NCBI RefSeq assembly: GCF_000835495.1 | Contig: NW_015622542.1 | Location: 1,696,485 to 1,760,484 of the forward strand | Source: Cladophialophora immunda | Lineage: Eukaryota > Ascomycota > Eurotiomycetes > Chaetothyriales > Herpotrichiellaceae | DNA: 64,000 bases | Direction of reading: 5' to 3' | In this document: in pieces, positions 44,007 to 55,742 of the stretch | Numbering within the stretch: the stretch's first letter is position 1 | Layout: the number at the start of each line of letters is the position of its first letter | The notes under the pieces: model-generated | Told to the model about the DNA's origin: nothing | The model's database searches: none | The model's input: only the letters and a program-made list of their open reading frames with translations | Made by a program: the position numbers and the translations under genes

Positions 44007-45858
44007 TCATGCTACCTCCAGATGTTCTCCCTCGGTCGCCTTGTCAGTAGCTTCAGCATTCGTCCCTTTCTCTGCCTGCCTGGACTTGACCCTTTCAACT
44101 CCAATATCCTTTAGACTGCGTCCTTCCTGTCGAAGTCTCTCAAGCTCATTCGCCTGATACGCATACTCTGCTCTTTCCGCCTCGCTCATTTCGGGTCCCA
44201 AGAACAAGAACAGAATCTGATATGCCCACACTGCGCCCATGAAGATCCCAATCACCTTTCCATAGTCGAAGCGCTTCTCTCCATTATGTGGTGGAAGTGG
44301 ATACCGCTCCCCGATAACTGCTTGAATGGTCGCGGACGCCGACGATGCCAAGTTACCCAGTTGATAAGTGAGTCCAACTGCCGTGGTTCGAAGAGCCTCC
44401 GGGACAACCTCCATCAAGTGGATTGGTATAACGCCCCAGGCTCCTCCCACGAAGAACTGTAGCGCGAATGCCGAAGCTACCAGACTCATATCGTGTGGTA
44501 TGATGTACGCCGGCACGAGCGCTCCCCCGCAAACACAAGCCACGAGCATGGTCAGTCTCCTGCCGAAGAATGTGCTCACATAGCCTAGCGTAGTGCCGCC
44601 GATAAGAGCCCCGAGTTGACCGATACAGCTGATTATGGTCACGTCGGTCGGGCCTAGAAGGACTTGATTCTTGAGGAAGGTCGGGTAGAAATCCTGACTG
44701 AATGGTTTCATGAGCATTATTCCGACATTTTTCAGTGCCAGGCAGTGACTCACCTTCCATGGCTGCATGAATTGAAACCGGTCATCAAAACAACTAAATA
44801 CACCTTCAAATCAATCTGTCAGCACATTCAATCTAGTATGGCTCCAGCCGGCCGCCAAAAGGTTAAGATCAGGCTTACAAAGAGGACCCAGTTCTGCTTG
44901 ATAGCCACCCAGGAGTCTCTGACCCATGCTTTGAAAGCTGCAGACTTGACGTGCGAATGATCGCCTGTTTGCTTGTCCGCAATGAGCTGTGCTTCTCGTT
45001 CGGCCGCCATGACTTGAAACATATTTGTCTCTGGAAGCGACCAACGGAAAGCGATGATAAGGACTGGAGGGCCAGCCCCAAACCAGAAGAGCGATCGCCA
45101 GCCATGGGAGGTGGTGGGCACAAGCTGCAAGTAGTGAGCGACAGTAGGAATCGAGGGCATGTTGGACTCACGGCACGATAAAAGATGGACGCAAGCAGAT
45201 AGCCTGTCGCATAACCCTGTTCAAACAAACCCGACAAGAGCCCGCGAGCATCGTAAGGCAAGTCCTCAAGAGCTGTTGCTGCGGCAGGGCCAAAAAGACC
45301 TAACACAAAGTTAGAGTGCATTTTTCAACAAGAGGCACAGCCATCTCACCTCCCATGGCAATGCCATACAAGGACCGGACCCCGAGGAACTGAGGGAGGG
45401 TGTTGCAAAATCCTGAGGCAAGTTCCAGCACAATAAAGAGGGACAGGTTGATGATCATGGGCCATTTGCGGCCATATCGATCGGATATCGCTCCAAACGT
45501 CAAGGCGCCCACGCTGCGCAGCATCAACGTCACAGTCAGGCCCTGCCGATGGTTTAGAGAGTTGAGCATTCAAGAACAGAGAGCCACGCACCCATGAGAC
45601 CGCCGAGTTCTCGACGCCAAAGTCCTTTGCGATTTCAGTGATGGTAAGAGAAACAGTGAAGAAGTCGAATGCATCCCAGGTCCATCCAAGGAAGCCTGCC
45701 AAAAACATAAGCCATTGATGCCTGTCGAGTTCTCTGAGGATATGGTATGGATTGCGCAGTCGGGTCCGCGGGGGCTTAAGACTGGTCGGTCGAGTAAGGA
45801 AGTAGCGGGCAATCTGTTTGGGTGAGTAAAACCACCCTGCTGCCATATGATTATACAT
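44007..45858 (-). CDS. Jen-family monocarboxylate:proton transporter (MFS)
   Basis: About 524 residues in six exons: 45858-45592, 45542-45350, 45299-45172, 45124-44879, 44803-44754 and 44697-44007. All introns are GT-AG. Jen-type transporters import lactate, pyruvate or dicarboxylates with protons at the plasma membrane. The key evidence is the Jen signature N-x-x-[ST]-H-x-[ST]-Q-D-x-x-x-T, found here as NSCSHGSQDFYPT at residues 289-301, formed only after two exons are joined. Other marks are FLGWTWDAFDFFTVSLTI, WGLTVTLMLRSVGAL, SDRYGRKWP (MFS loop) and RGLLSGLFEQGYATGYLLA. The start may be ATG 45858 or the in-frame ATG four codons later. Likely regulation by carbon source is inferred from the family only. 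Its stop is 29 bases from that of the convergent gene. Confidence 0.92.
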
Positions 45859-48341
45859 ATTGAAGGCCGGAAGTCAATAACAAAGAAGATCTGAGAAGAG
45901 AAGGAAGGAATGCAGCGTCCTACTTGGAGAAGTCGACCTCAAATACCTTTCAAGACCCTGCCCCTGATGATAGTGTCATGCTCTTCCCCTTATCCATGCA
46001 AGATAGAAAGGGACTTTGCAAGTCCCAAGCACGCGTCCATTGCCATGTTGATCAGCCATAAGGTCGCTTACAGCACGATCATCGATTGACGCCCAGCCTC
46101 GACCGGCACCTGCAGTGCAGGGGTGTGAAGCACGTTGTGTAGGTCTCTCCAAGGGCCGTCGCATCCTGCTCTTCTCTGACCGTGATTGAGACGGTCTGGT
46201 CGATCCGATAACGTCTATGCCAACCATAGCTGCTGGGTGACGCTTCCATCTTGGCTTTCGACGCCACTGATTCAAGCCAAGGAGGATTGTCGCTCAAGAC
46301 TTGAAGCCAATGCTACCAAGCTGTTGCATGGCATGTTCTTCGCAGACATCGAATGGGAAGAACCCCCGCATTTCTTAGGTTGCAGCGCAGATCCCTCGTG
46401 TTGGTATTGTGGGGATAAGAGCCATCACCAAGAAGCAGCTCGTCGCAAAATCGGGTACAACGTCTTTCGGCACTGCTCTGAGAGGTCAATAAACAGCCCT
46501 TGAGAAAGTCTGCTAAGATCGGTTTGACCGCCGACGTCCCCGGGAGCGTGGAAAGACTCGGAATATCGCTCGTGAAACCCGGCACTATGGTGCGTTCATT
46601 CATGCACTCGCAGCCGCTGCGATGTCAGAAGATTGCCCACCTCTGGCTTGTCTGCCCGGGGCCATTCTGATCCAGATGTAGCCGGATCAGGCAGTTTCTT
46701 TCTCAAAGCGTCTCTGTAAATCAATGGCACGTTTGCAGAAACTCGTCGACGAACTTGGTGGAGCAGAATTTCCAGTCTCACACGAGGGACATTTGGCTTA
46801 TCTTCGTTGCTCTCTGCCCTGACACGTCCTGCTTCCCACTCAGGCTGCCCGCACAGTCTAAGTGCAGCCTAAAACAATGCTAGTCGATAACATTCTCTTC
46901 ATAGGATCGTGTGAGGGGAAGACTTGACGGTGGAAAGGTAGCGCACCGTACGCGATGTCCAGCTGACCTCGAGCAATCCTGCCATGTAGGAGTAGCGCAC
47001 GGAGTCAATTAGCCTCGAGGAGACACGCATGGTGAAGCAGAAGAGGAAAGCTGCTCTGGATCCAAAGCCGGACACGTACATCAGCAGCCCTGGCGCCGGG
47101 TCAGAAATGGAGCCACAGTTCCAACGCGATGTGGAATTTTTTGAATCCTTCCTCCGCCTGGGAGCGAGGAGGGAATGCAGGCTGCACGCGTGATCGAGGG
47201 AGCATTTCGGCCGCAATCAGATCCTAACCGCCACAGGGAGAGGGAAGGAACAAGGAGGTTTGCAGGAGGCTTTTGGCGCGACTCGTTGATGGAATCCGTA
47301 TTCGTTCACCAGAGCAAAGACCGATTCGGCCCCCATCTTCTGCCTCAGGTCAGCTTCAGAGAGAATGAGTAAGGACCCGAAGGGCTGGACGGCTCCTCTA
47401 TCAGGCTGGCAAACCTGCCCTGGTGCCAGGAAGCCAGCATCCGACAGAGGGCGCCACCAGGTGTGCTGCTGATTCGTCGTGGGACTTCTGATCCTCGTAG
47501 GATTCACACGTTCTTTTCGGGGTTTGTCGGGTAGTTGTGGCCCCTGAGGTTCTTTTGATCAGTAATAGTAGTATCTAGTAGTAGGTAACGAAGGTGTGCA
47601 GTGCAGTGCAGAATTATGGAAACATCAACGTTGTTTCGGTTCGGGTCGGTTCGCACAAAATCTCCAACCACCCGGAAATTGACATTCCATCGTGTGTGTC
47701 GACGACTTGCCCTTCCTCTACAAGTACTCCGTATATTATCCACGATGCCTTCGGATCACCAGAGTCATGCTCTTTCCGGCAACCGCAAATCTCTCCCGAG
47801 GGGACGGTTAGGACGGTGCTCTGCGCAAGGCCCAAGTTGAAACGTGGGCCACCTTTGGCAAACAGCCTTAGTGCTTACCACGACCTCCTTTGCTCGCTCG
47901 CTAAGTTTCGAAACTGGGTCGAGTTGAGCGCTTCTCACGCTCATCGTCCATTCCCTGGCACGCCTGTGTCTTTGTAAAGAGCTATGTGGGATCCTCTCGC
48001 CTGGTGAGGCTGATGGCGCCCCTTGGGACCTGGGCCTGAACCCTTTCGTGGCGTCTTCAGCATATCAATAATGTCGCAATATGAGGGGCTATTCACTGGG
48101 CTGACTCTTTTCCAGGGCGAGCGTCTTTGCTGACTGTCGTCGAGATAAATGCTCTAGCCACTTCATTGTGCGACGACCCCTGCCCTCAAACGCTCATGGC
48201 ACGCTCCCAAAGTATATTTCCGTCGTGGTGCCAGAGGCATATACTCCGGGCATTTCTGCTTCTATTTGTGGCGGGCAACCATTCTTCAGCATAATCGTTT
48301 ACCAAGTCACACTCTTTTTGTTTTTTTGTTTTATTTTCACG
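45859..48341. other. Long gene-free region
   Basis: Nearly 2.5 kb with no supported gene. Open frames of 60-127 codons occur on both strands (for example 46186-46503, 46899-47216, 47594-47977), but none has a recognisable domain or clear splice partners. A tagta-rich short run occurs near 47563-47585. The left end should be the transporter promoter and the right end the leader of the large membrane protein gene, which has a T-rich stretch at 48310-48335. Confidence 0.45.
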
Positions 48342-50798
48342 ATGAATCACATCGGCGCGGGCCGCCGAGCCTCTCGTTCTTTGTATGGAAAACTCTTCAA
48401 TGTCGTCGGAGAACCGGCTGCGCTCGATTCCCAGCAATCCCTCGATCCTATCATCCCGGCCGCGAAAAGAAGTTATACTGTTCAGAGTCTGTCCAGTCCG
48501 CAGGAGAGGTTCATCGAGTACGAGAAGATCGAACTGAGCGATGTATCGACTCCGAACCCTGCCCCGACATTCGGCCAGTCCCTCGAGGGGCCCAAAGAAG
48601 CAATCCGCAGAGGGTTCTGGCCAAATTCGCACAAGCTGCTACCTCATCTGGTTGCCAGCGCGGTCACGGTAGCAGTTATCCAGTTGAGTTTCCGCAATCG
48701 GTACTGGATGGATCTGATGGACCCAAATGTCGAAATCCTCCCCGGCATCACCCAGGGCGGCGCAATGAACGCCCTCCAGCTAGCGGCCAAGCTCCATGAG
48801 TTGATCCTGGTTGCCTCATTGGGGACGATTGTCATGCACGTCGCCCAGGCACATTTGGTGGGCAACCATGGACTGCCGTTGGGAATGCTCGCCAACAGTT
48901 TCGCGATCGGCTCAGGGGACTACATGCGGACAAAGGGCTTCTGGTCCTCGATTTGGACGGGCAAGGCGCACTACTGGCGATTCTGGCTGCTCTCCGTGCT
49001 GGCTACATTATTAGCGACATTGGTTGGTCCGTCTTCCGCCATTGCAGTCATCCCGTCCCTCAACTGGTTCAGCGTGGACAAGCCCTTCGACAATGATGTG
49101 CTCCCCTTTTACATCTTCAACGAGAGTACTGTCCTATGGCCAGACGCCGTGACTCGTGCGAGCGAGAATGCTCCTGATTCAGGGATCGACTGCGTTACTG
49201 CTGCGATAACGACCACCGAGCAAGACGCCTGTCCGGCCGGAGGCTTCAGAGACACCTACAGCTGGGTAGGCAATCTGCTGTTTGCCAATTCCAGCGCTGG
49301 TTCCAACATCAGCTTTCCTGACGCCCGCGGAGATACTCGGAGAGTGCTGTCCACGCAGAGTTGCACCAGCGACTTCGACGGCAGGGCATCCGGCGTGTCG
49401 CTGAACAGCTTCATCACCGGAGCATTGACGGCTTACTGGACGTTCGCCCAGAACAACTGGCAGGGTCTTGCTCTGATGACTGCACAGCCTAAGCTCAGTC
49501 TCGCTGGGCCCATCTACGCACCCAAGGTCGAAGTCATGTGCAACGGGTTCGACTTCTACAATGTTTCCGAGGTCGAAGCCCGCACCCATGTCAATTTTCC
49601 CAGTTTCACACCCGACAAGCAGCTTCCCAGCAAGGACTACATCTTGCCATACCACAGTACCCTCAACGACACGACATTCGACTGGGTTCAAATGCCAGCG
49701 GGGGCGGACAATCCAGCCATCGGTGCGGCGGTCAGAGTTCCCTGGGAATATATCCAAGTGGACGATAACAATCAGCTGAGGCAAGCAACAGAGATCCATG
49801 CCTGTAGCATCTACGCCCAATGGGTTCCCGTCGATGTCTTCTACGAACCACGGACCAGCGATCAGGTGGCCTTCAACGTCAAAGGCAAATTGGCCAACAC
49901 TTGCCTTTCGCTGCCTCACGAAAATGCCGCGGTCGATCAACCCATCAGGAACATGACCATCGACATGGACTTTGCTAACGCCATCAACCAGAACATCACT
50001 TTTGTTACAGGAGACACCCCTGCCTTTGTAGGCATGCTTGAACAAGCAGTCTTCCCGGACGACCGGGTTACGGACGAAGTGCTCAACGCTTTCAAATCAC
50101 CATTTGTCGGAAGCGCTAAGACGGGCGCAAACGCAAACCTCACTGATGACGAGGTCCGTCAGAGCCGTGCCACGATGATATCAACCATCTTAGCAGGCGT
50201 CATCACCGATGGTCTGGCCCGTATCGCTGGTAACGGACTGTACCCTTACTCCGCTTCCATGTTCTTGACCAACGAGACTGAGGACGGAAGTCTTGTGGGC
50301 AGGTTCCCTGTCAGCACTGCACAAGGCGGTGAAGACACCGTATTGAATTCCACTGCCGCCGATGTCCGCAACTGGCTTCGCATTGACCCTGTGTTTGACC
50401 GCTACGGGTACGGCTATCGCTGGGAAGGTTCCAAGACCGTCCAGTTTGGAATCATTGTCCTTTTGATTCATGTCGCTGTTGCTGCCATCCATTCCCTGTT
50501 CGTCATCTATCAGGTCGTCATCCTGAAGGAAGGGCTGGTGACCTCCTGGACCACAGTCGCAGAGTTGATAACGCTCGCAATGAACTCGACGCCCTCACCC
50601 AGGTTGCAAGACACTTGTGCAGGGGTTACAGCGGCGAAAACATGGAGGCAGGTCGTCACTGTGAGGGAGACGTACCCAGGCCATTTGGAGATGGTGGTCG
50701 GCCCTGAGGAAAAGGCCAAGCACCCGCAAGCCCAGGCAGGGAGGCTGTACGGACACGTTGTGGAAAAACGAGGTATCGTGGACGAAGGGGAGGCCTGA
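48342..50798 (+). CDS. Large multipass fungal membrane protein, function unknown
   Basis: A single-exon protein of 818 residues starting MNHIGAGRRASRSLYG. The frame is open back to 48168 (ATGs only in other frames; the longer form begins from a GTG), and the extension looks like translated leader. Three membrane helices lie in the first 260 residues (LLPHLVASAVTVAVIQLSF, ELILVASLGTIVMHVAQAHL, FWLLSVLATLLATLVGPSSA). A luminal or outside domain of over 450 residues follows, with many N-x-S/T sites and Cys residues, then a last helix (FGIIVLLIHVAVAAIHSLFV) and a cytoplasmic tail containing ELITLAMNSTPSPRLQDTCAG. This plan is found in a large fungal family without assigned function; the ELI.LA.NS tail motif recurs in it. 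Confidence 0.83.
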   Translation: MNHIGAGRRASRSLYGKLFNVVGEPAALDSQQSLDPIIPAAKRSYTVQSLSSPQERFIEYEKIELSDVSTPNPAPTFGQSLEGPKEAIRRGFWPNSHKLLPHLVASAVTVAVIQLSFRNRYWMDLMDPNVEILPGITQGGAMNALQLAAKLHELILVASLGTIVMHVAQAHLVGNHGLPLGMLANSFAIGSGDYMRTKGFWSSIWTGKAHYWRFWLLSVLATLLATLVGPSSAIAVIPSLNWFSVDKPFDNDVLPFYIFNESTVLWPDAVTRASENAPDSGIDCVTAAITTTEQDACPAGGFRDTYSWVGNLLFANSSAGSNISFPDARGDTRRVLSTQSCTSDFDGRASGVSLNSFITGALTAYWTFAQNNWQGLALMTAQPKLSLAGPIYAPKVEVMCNGFDFYNVSEVEARTHVNFPSFTPDKQLPSKDYILPYHSTLNDTTFDWVQMPAGADNPAIGAAVRVPWEYIQVDDNNQLRQATEIHACSIYAQWVPVDVFYEPRTSDQVAFNVKGKLANTCLSLPHENAAVDQPIRNMTIDMDFANAINQNITFVTGDTPAFVGMLEQAVFPDDRVTDEVLNAFKSPFVGSAKTGANANLTDDEVRQSRATMISTILAGVITDGLARIAGNGLYPYSASMFLTNETEDGSLVGRFPVSTAQGGEDTVLNSTAADVRNWLRIDPVFDRYGYGYRWEGSKTVQFGIIVLLIHVAVAAIHSLFVIYQVVILKEGLVTSWTTVAELITLAMNSTPSPRLQDTCAGVTAAKTWRQVVTVRETYPGHLEMVVGPEEKAKHPQAQAGRLYGHVVEKRGIVDEGEA

Positions 50799-51723
50799 GC
50801 TGAGCCTACGGAGATGTTGGAAAGGGGCGAGATGTGATGGATTGAGCAGGATATGCATTATGCCAAGAGTTACGATGATTTCTGAAGATGTGGTGTCTCC
50901 AGTCTTTTTCTAGTGTTGATGGCTGTTTTGTCGTGTTTGATAGGCGTGGCAGCGATTGTGTATAGCGGATGATACCCCCCCAAATTGAGCACCTTTGCAC
51001 AATCACGGCGGTGCTAATCAAACCCTCCTCGCCCTTGATTGCTTGACGAGCTGAGAGTCGCAAGCATTTCCTAAAAGTGGTCGTCGAATTGAAAGTCGGC
51101 CTCTTTTCGAGATGCGAGGCTGCGAAGGGGCTTCTCATGAACTAGCCCCTGAACTTCATATGATTGGCATGCTCCCATCAAGCATGCCCGTAGTGCTCAT
51201 CTCGCATCTCGAGGAATATAACCCGACTGAGTTTAGTGCTTTCAGCGGATCTTACCTATTTGGGTGTCCGTAGGCGTGTGAGGCTGTTCCTTGGATTGGA
51301 CTCATGGTCAAGACAAGTCGAACAGTGTTGTACACTGCAAGCCTAGGCTGCTTGTTTGAGATGATCCATGTAGGAACCGACTCTTAAGCTCGGGAGGCCT
51401 GAGTCGAATTCTACTCGGCAAAGAGAGATCGAGAGCGGTAATTGGTCTTGGTCGTATCGCCCTCAAGGGTGTTTCTGGGGGCTGTAGGCCGGAGGCTTTG
51501 AGTGTACAATTGGAATTGATCTCAGGAGGCAGGGCATCGCCCGGTGTGTTTCAAATCGTGGCCGGCAGGTAGTGATGGTTGTAGAATTATAAGTACCGAG
51601 TTCGCGCACATCTGTTTCTCACGTCCATTGACATTGGTACTTTCATCTTGAGCCATTCCTCGGATTTCCTCACTGCCTGTCCTCTTCACGGAAAGCGACC
51701 ATTTTAGATCCAACACTTCGACC
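50799..51723. other. Intergenic, tandem genes
   Basis: 925 bases without a supported gene. Short open frames (50806-51138, 51522-51758) run antisense and overlap flanking genes or have no family likeness. Confidence 0.45.
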
Positions 51724-52470
51724 ATGGCCTCCTTCTTCAGCCTCTTCAAGAAGCGCAAGGCACCACTCGCCTGTGTGATGTCTCTTGATCAAGGCCACAC
51801 TCACACCCAGGCCTGTTTCGTCGAGATCATGCCCCTTTCCGTTGTGGAGCTCTTTCAGTCTCAGGGGTGTGCGTCCTGCCCACCAGCTCTTCCACTCATT
51901 CAAGATGCAACGAACAACCCGAACCTCCTGCTTCTCACGTACGATGTGACGTATTGGAACCCATCCAGCGGGTGGGAAGACACGTTCGGTTCGACACAAT
52001 GGGACTCGAGACAACGCCAGTACCTAACCAAGTGGGGAAGAAATAGTCTCTTCACGCCGCAGATCGTGGTCGATGGCGCCTCTGATGGAATTGGGGCAAC
52101 AAAGGAGAATATCGACCAGGTCATCATGAAAGCGATGGAACTGCGAAATGGGATGAATTGGGCGCTCGGCATTGACCGGGTGGGAAACGAGCTGAGGCTC
52201 GCGTCTGAGGTACCAGAAGCGGATATGGTGTATGATGTGTTGATCGTCAAGTACGATCCCATGGTTCAGACTGTCAAGCCTCGTGCTGGCCCGAACAAGT
52301 CGAAGAAGATCCCTCATCGCAACATCGTCAAGGAGCTGATGAAGATCGGAGAGTGGAACGGCGGTATTTCGAGAGTCATGTTGCCGAACTTCAAGAAGGA
52401 CGGATTCGAAAGGGTTGCTCTGGTGCAGGGAGGGCCTGGAGGTCCGATCATCGCTGCTCTGAAATTGTAG
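51724..52470 (+). CDS. DUF1223 thioredoxin-like protein
   Basis: A 248-residue single-exon protein. The core begins SVVELFQSQGCASCPPALP, whose C-x-x-C (CASC) is the thioredoxin-like motif of the DUF1223 family, shared widely with bacteria. Other family marks are LTYDVTYWNPSSGWEDTFGS, then TQWDSRQRQYL and FTPQIVVDGASDGIGA. A basic N-terminal extension (MASFFSLFKKRKAPL) is unlike bacterial members, which have export signals, so this form is probably intracellular. Substrate is unknown; a redox role is suggested only by the C-x-x-C. ATG 51724 is the only good start. Confidence 0.88.
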   Translation: MASFFSLFKKRKAPLACVMSLDQGHTHTQACFVEIMPLSVVELFQSQGCASCPPALPLIQDATNNPNLLLLTYDVTYWNPSSGWEDTFGSTQWDSRQRQYLTKWGRNSLFTPQIVVDGASDGIGATKENIDQVIMKAMELRNGMNWALGIDRVGNELRLASEVPEADMVYDVLIVKYDPMVQTVKPRAGPNKSKKIPHRNIVKELMKIGEWNGGISRVMLPNFKKDGFERVALVQGGPGGPIIAALKL

Positions 52471-55400
52471 GCGTTGAGTGTCTGTAACCGATTACATTTG
52501 TTTAGCAGTCTCTCTCAATAGCGAATCCACGGCGCAGAAAGCTGATCGCTGTATTGCCCCATAAAAAACACTTGAGGGATCTTGTTGGGCCACTGAAAAC
52601 GAATGTTCTTGCCGTCCCAGCTCGATAATCAACAACTACAAAGATTTGTGAATGTATTCGGCACAGTAGAGAAGGCAATGCTGGGCGGGAAGCTCATTGT
52701 TCAAATGTCCAACGAATGGCGGGTGGCCAGCATTGACTTCCAGGAGGCTTCTCGGAAGCAAGAAACAGCGCATAAGGGGGCAAAGGGGGAAGCCCAATCC
52801 CACCTCAGTCGCCATGTAGGAGGCGTAGATCTACTCGTCACGAGGAAACGTACGCTGTGGCAGACGAGAAGGCAGAACAATACTGCGCGATAAGCTGTAC
52901 CGAGGACACACAGTCTTTGCCGGAAAGGACAAGTCCCCGAATAAAGTCCATCAACTGTCGTAGGAGACCGACGGCCAACCTCCAACTTTCACAGCCCTGC
53001 AAATGTTTCGCTGCTGCCAACAGCGTGGCTGGGGGTGTCGAATGGGTGCTGACGTGACTCACAGAAGGATATGGGTGTAGTGGCCACGGATATCCCACGC
53101 ATCCACTCGAAGAGGCCAGGCATCTTGAGATAGGATACGGAGTTCGCCTTCTTTTCTTCTCACTTCATTTGTATGCAATGGCGGATATAGCCCATGTCGG
53201 TGGTAGCGGTTGCTTCCGTCTCGTCGTCCAAACTCATGTCCAAAGGGCCCTGTTGAAGCATGAGCGCACATTGGTAATCGAGCGGGTCACATCTTCTCTC
53301 GTGTACTGGGCGTGGGCTTTGACGCGGCACCTTGAATGCCTGTGGGCGTCACGTGAGTGGCCATGGGATTGGGCATCGAACCTTGGTGGTCTGTGTTGGG
53401 CTTCGCCCTTCCCAGCATCCAGTGTCCAGCATGCAGCGAGAGATGCAGGGGTCAGGGCCCGCAAACATTCTGTTCTATTCAGAGTCTCCAGTGAGACCTT
53501 TTCCAGCTAGTGTGGATTGAGGGCGAGGGCGGTCAGGTTCGAGGACACAGTGCAGAAGCAAATCATGAGATTGAGGATCACCGGACTGTGGGCGGTCAAC
53601 ATCTGGGGGGCTTTAGGGTTGCGGCGGCAGCGAGGAAATCGGGAGATGGCCAGAGGGGACCGGGATATGACAAATTTACTGAAAGCATAAGCAAAAGCAG
53701 GACTTGTACTTGTAGTAGAGGTGAAAAGAATGCCGTGATGGATTCGCTTCGAAATGGATTGATGAGCGTTGGGAGATCGACAGACGAGATCTGTCTAGGC
53801 CCTGGAAGGGAAAAAATGGCACAGTCTGACAGAGAATAGACGCCATCTCGGAATCTAACCAGTCACTCAATAGCGACGAAGTGGCCCCCCAGATCAAATA
53901 GCTTATGTTGTTAATTAAGGGTAAGGATACCATCATGCCTAAGGACAGGATAAATGCCCTTTTCAATGATGGTTACCTTCTTCAGTCAATAATGAATCAT
54001 TTCTCTGTGTATTTCTCGTCAGACTGTGCCACTTATTGTTGACATCGGCTCGCTGCGTTGCCAAGCTGAGGGATGGATCGGTGGCCCCCCAAATCGCCGC
54101 AGCCTGGACAGGAAGGTCAGGAGGGCGATTCACAAGGACAAGTGCAAGCGTGATGTGATGTGCAGCTACGAGTCAAGGCCCGTGCCGGCCGAGCACAATG
54201 CTCCCAGCCCCCCAGCGCCGCCCATCGCTACAAGAACCACAAGGGGGGAAGCGAACCGAGCCTAGAGAGCAAACAGTTAAGCCTAGTGGCCTGGAAGCCA
54301 GCCCCCGGGAAGCAAGGCCCATGCCGCCATCTTTGTTTGTTTTTCCCAGCTCGCCAGGCACGCAGGCCATCGGCTGAGCAGGTCACGTCGCGTACAATCT
54401 GGGACCATCACTTCTGAGCATTGTCATGGTCGGAATGGGACGCGGTTTGGCCTCTTGGTCATCCGCATCTCCTCTTGGGTCACTGGTCCGTCTCTTTGTC
54501 TTCTGACCTCTGGCCTCATCATGCTCTTTCTGGCCCGGCTGGCGAGGTTCGAGGGCTCGGGGGTCGCAGGTTGCTGGTTTGCTGGTTGCTGGTCGCTTCA
54601 GACACCACCCGCCAAAGCCACCAAAGGACCACGGGTGAGGACCACTCTCGTGGGCTCGATTCGGCAAAGGGGAGCAACGGGGTGCTCACATTCTGAGGCG
54701 GACGAGATCCCATTCGTGCCTAATCAGGAGAAGTCAAGCAGAGGGCAAAAAAGCTGAAAAGCTGAAGCGACCTAAAAGGTGGTCGCATGAAGGGTGGCCG
54801 TTGGGCGGAGTCGCTGGCAGCCAGTCTCGTGGCGCGGGAGCAAGCAAACTTCCTGCACGCTGCACGCACCGCGACTCCGGCCACTGCTACTGGCACTGGG
54901 GGACAATCGCTGCCCAAAAAACGAAGCAGACCAAACGGCAGGTGAAGAAGGGGGAAAAAGGGAAAAAAGCACAAGCCCCGAGTGCCAGTGCTTGGGGATT
55001 CGCAGAGCATCCAATCCATACCCTGGCTCCATCTCGTCCGCCCAACCATGGCTTCCTCTCTCCTCGTGTCCTGTTCGAGGGCCTCCTCGCTGCTTTTTGC
55101 TACGCTCCCTCTCTCCCCTCTCACTGTGCGTGTGTGGAAGGGGGAAAAAAGGGCCCTGGCAAAGGGCCAATTCAGACTGGAGACCTTTCCGGCGCCCTCT
55201 TCCTCTCTTCCTCACTCTCTCCACCCAGGAATTCTCCCTCTTGGTCGATTCCCTCCCTCGGTCCAGTTGCAACTCGTCGCTCCTCTCACCCTCCCTGCCT
55301 CTCACATCACCCGTCCCAGACCCGTCCAAAGACCGGAAAATGGGGCATTGACGGTTCCTCGTCAGGCTCCATGTTTCTGATCTTGGATCCCTTGCCCCTC

Positions 55401-55742
55401 CGCCTCTTCTCCCACTGGTATTGTATTGTACCGGACCAGTGCTGCTTGGTCCTGCTCGCAATACATAGTACTAAACCCGCTGCATCTCCCTCCTCCCTTT
55501 CCATCTCTGAACATCTGACATACTCTTTGACTCTGAAGTTCAAACACTATCAATATGCTCTTTGCGGCTGGCTCTCTCACCCACTGCTGAAGACTTGACA
55601 CTTTCGTTGTGAAGAGAAAACCCAACACCCTCCCACCAAGTGCCTTTTCCCCACCTTTTCGCTCACCGCCACTTAGTCCATCCATTCTATCGGCACAACA
55701 ACAAAAACCAATTTATCGTCGATTGCCATCTCTGTCGCACCT
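52471..55742. other. Long gene-free region and leader of the bZIP gene
   Basis: About 3.3 kb in which I can support no protein gene. Open frames at 53169-53510, 53510-53839 and 54421-54757 lack family likeness. From about 55060 the plus strand becomes strongly pyrimidine-rich (ctctccttgctcccc-like tracts), which suggests a long 5' leader or promoter for the bZIP gene; a small upstream frame is listed separately. Noncoding transcripts are possible but cannot be seen from sequence. Confidence 0.45.
55555..55590 (+). promoter_or_regulatory. Upstream open reading frame in the bZIP leader
   Basis: ATG 55555 opens an 11-residue frame, MLFAAGSLTHC, with TGA at 55588-55590, 152 bases before the bZIP start. 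If the transcript begins upstream it could lower translation of the main frame, as in several fungal bZIP genes. The transcription start is unknown, so this is only a candidate. Confidence 0.3.

Noticed and set aside
48168..48341. Longer N-terminus of the large membrane protein
   Set aside because: It begins without ATG and translates a T-rich leader into a false hydrophobic stretch; ATG 48342 gives a normal polar N-terminus.
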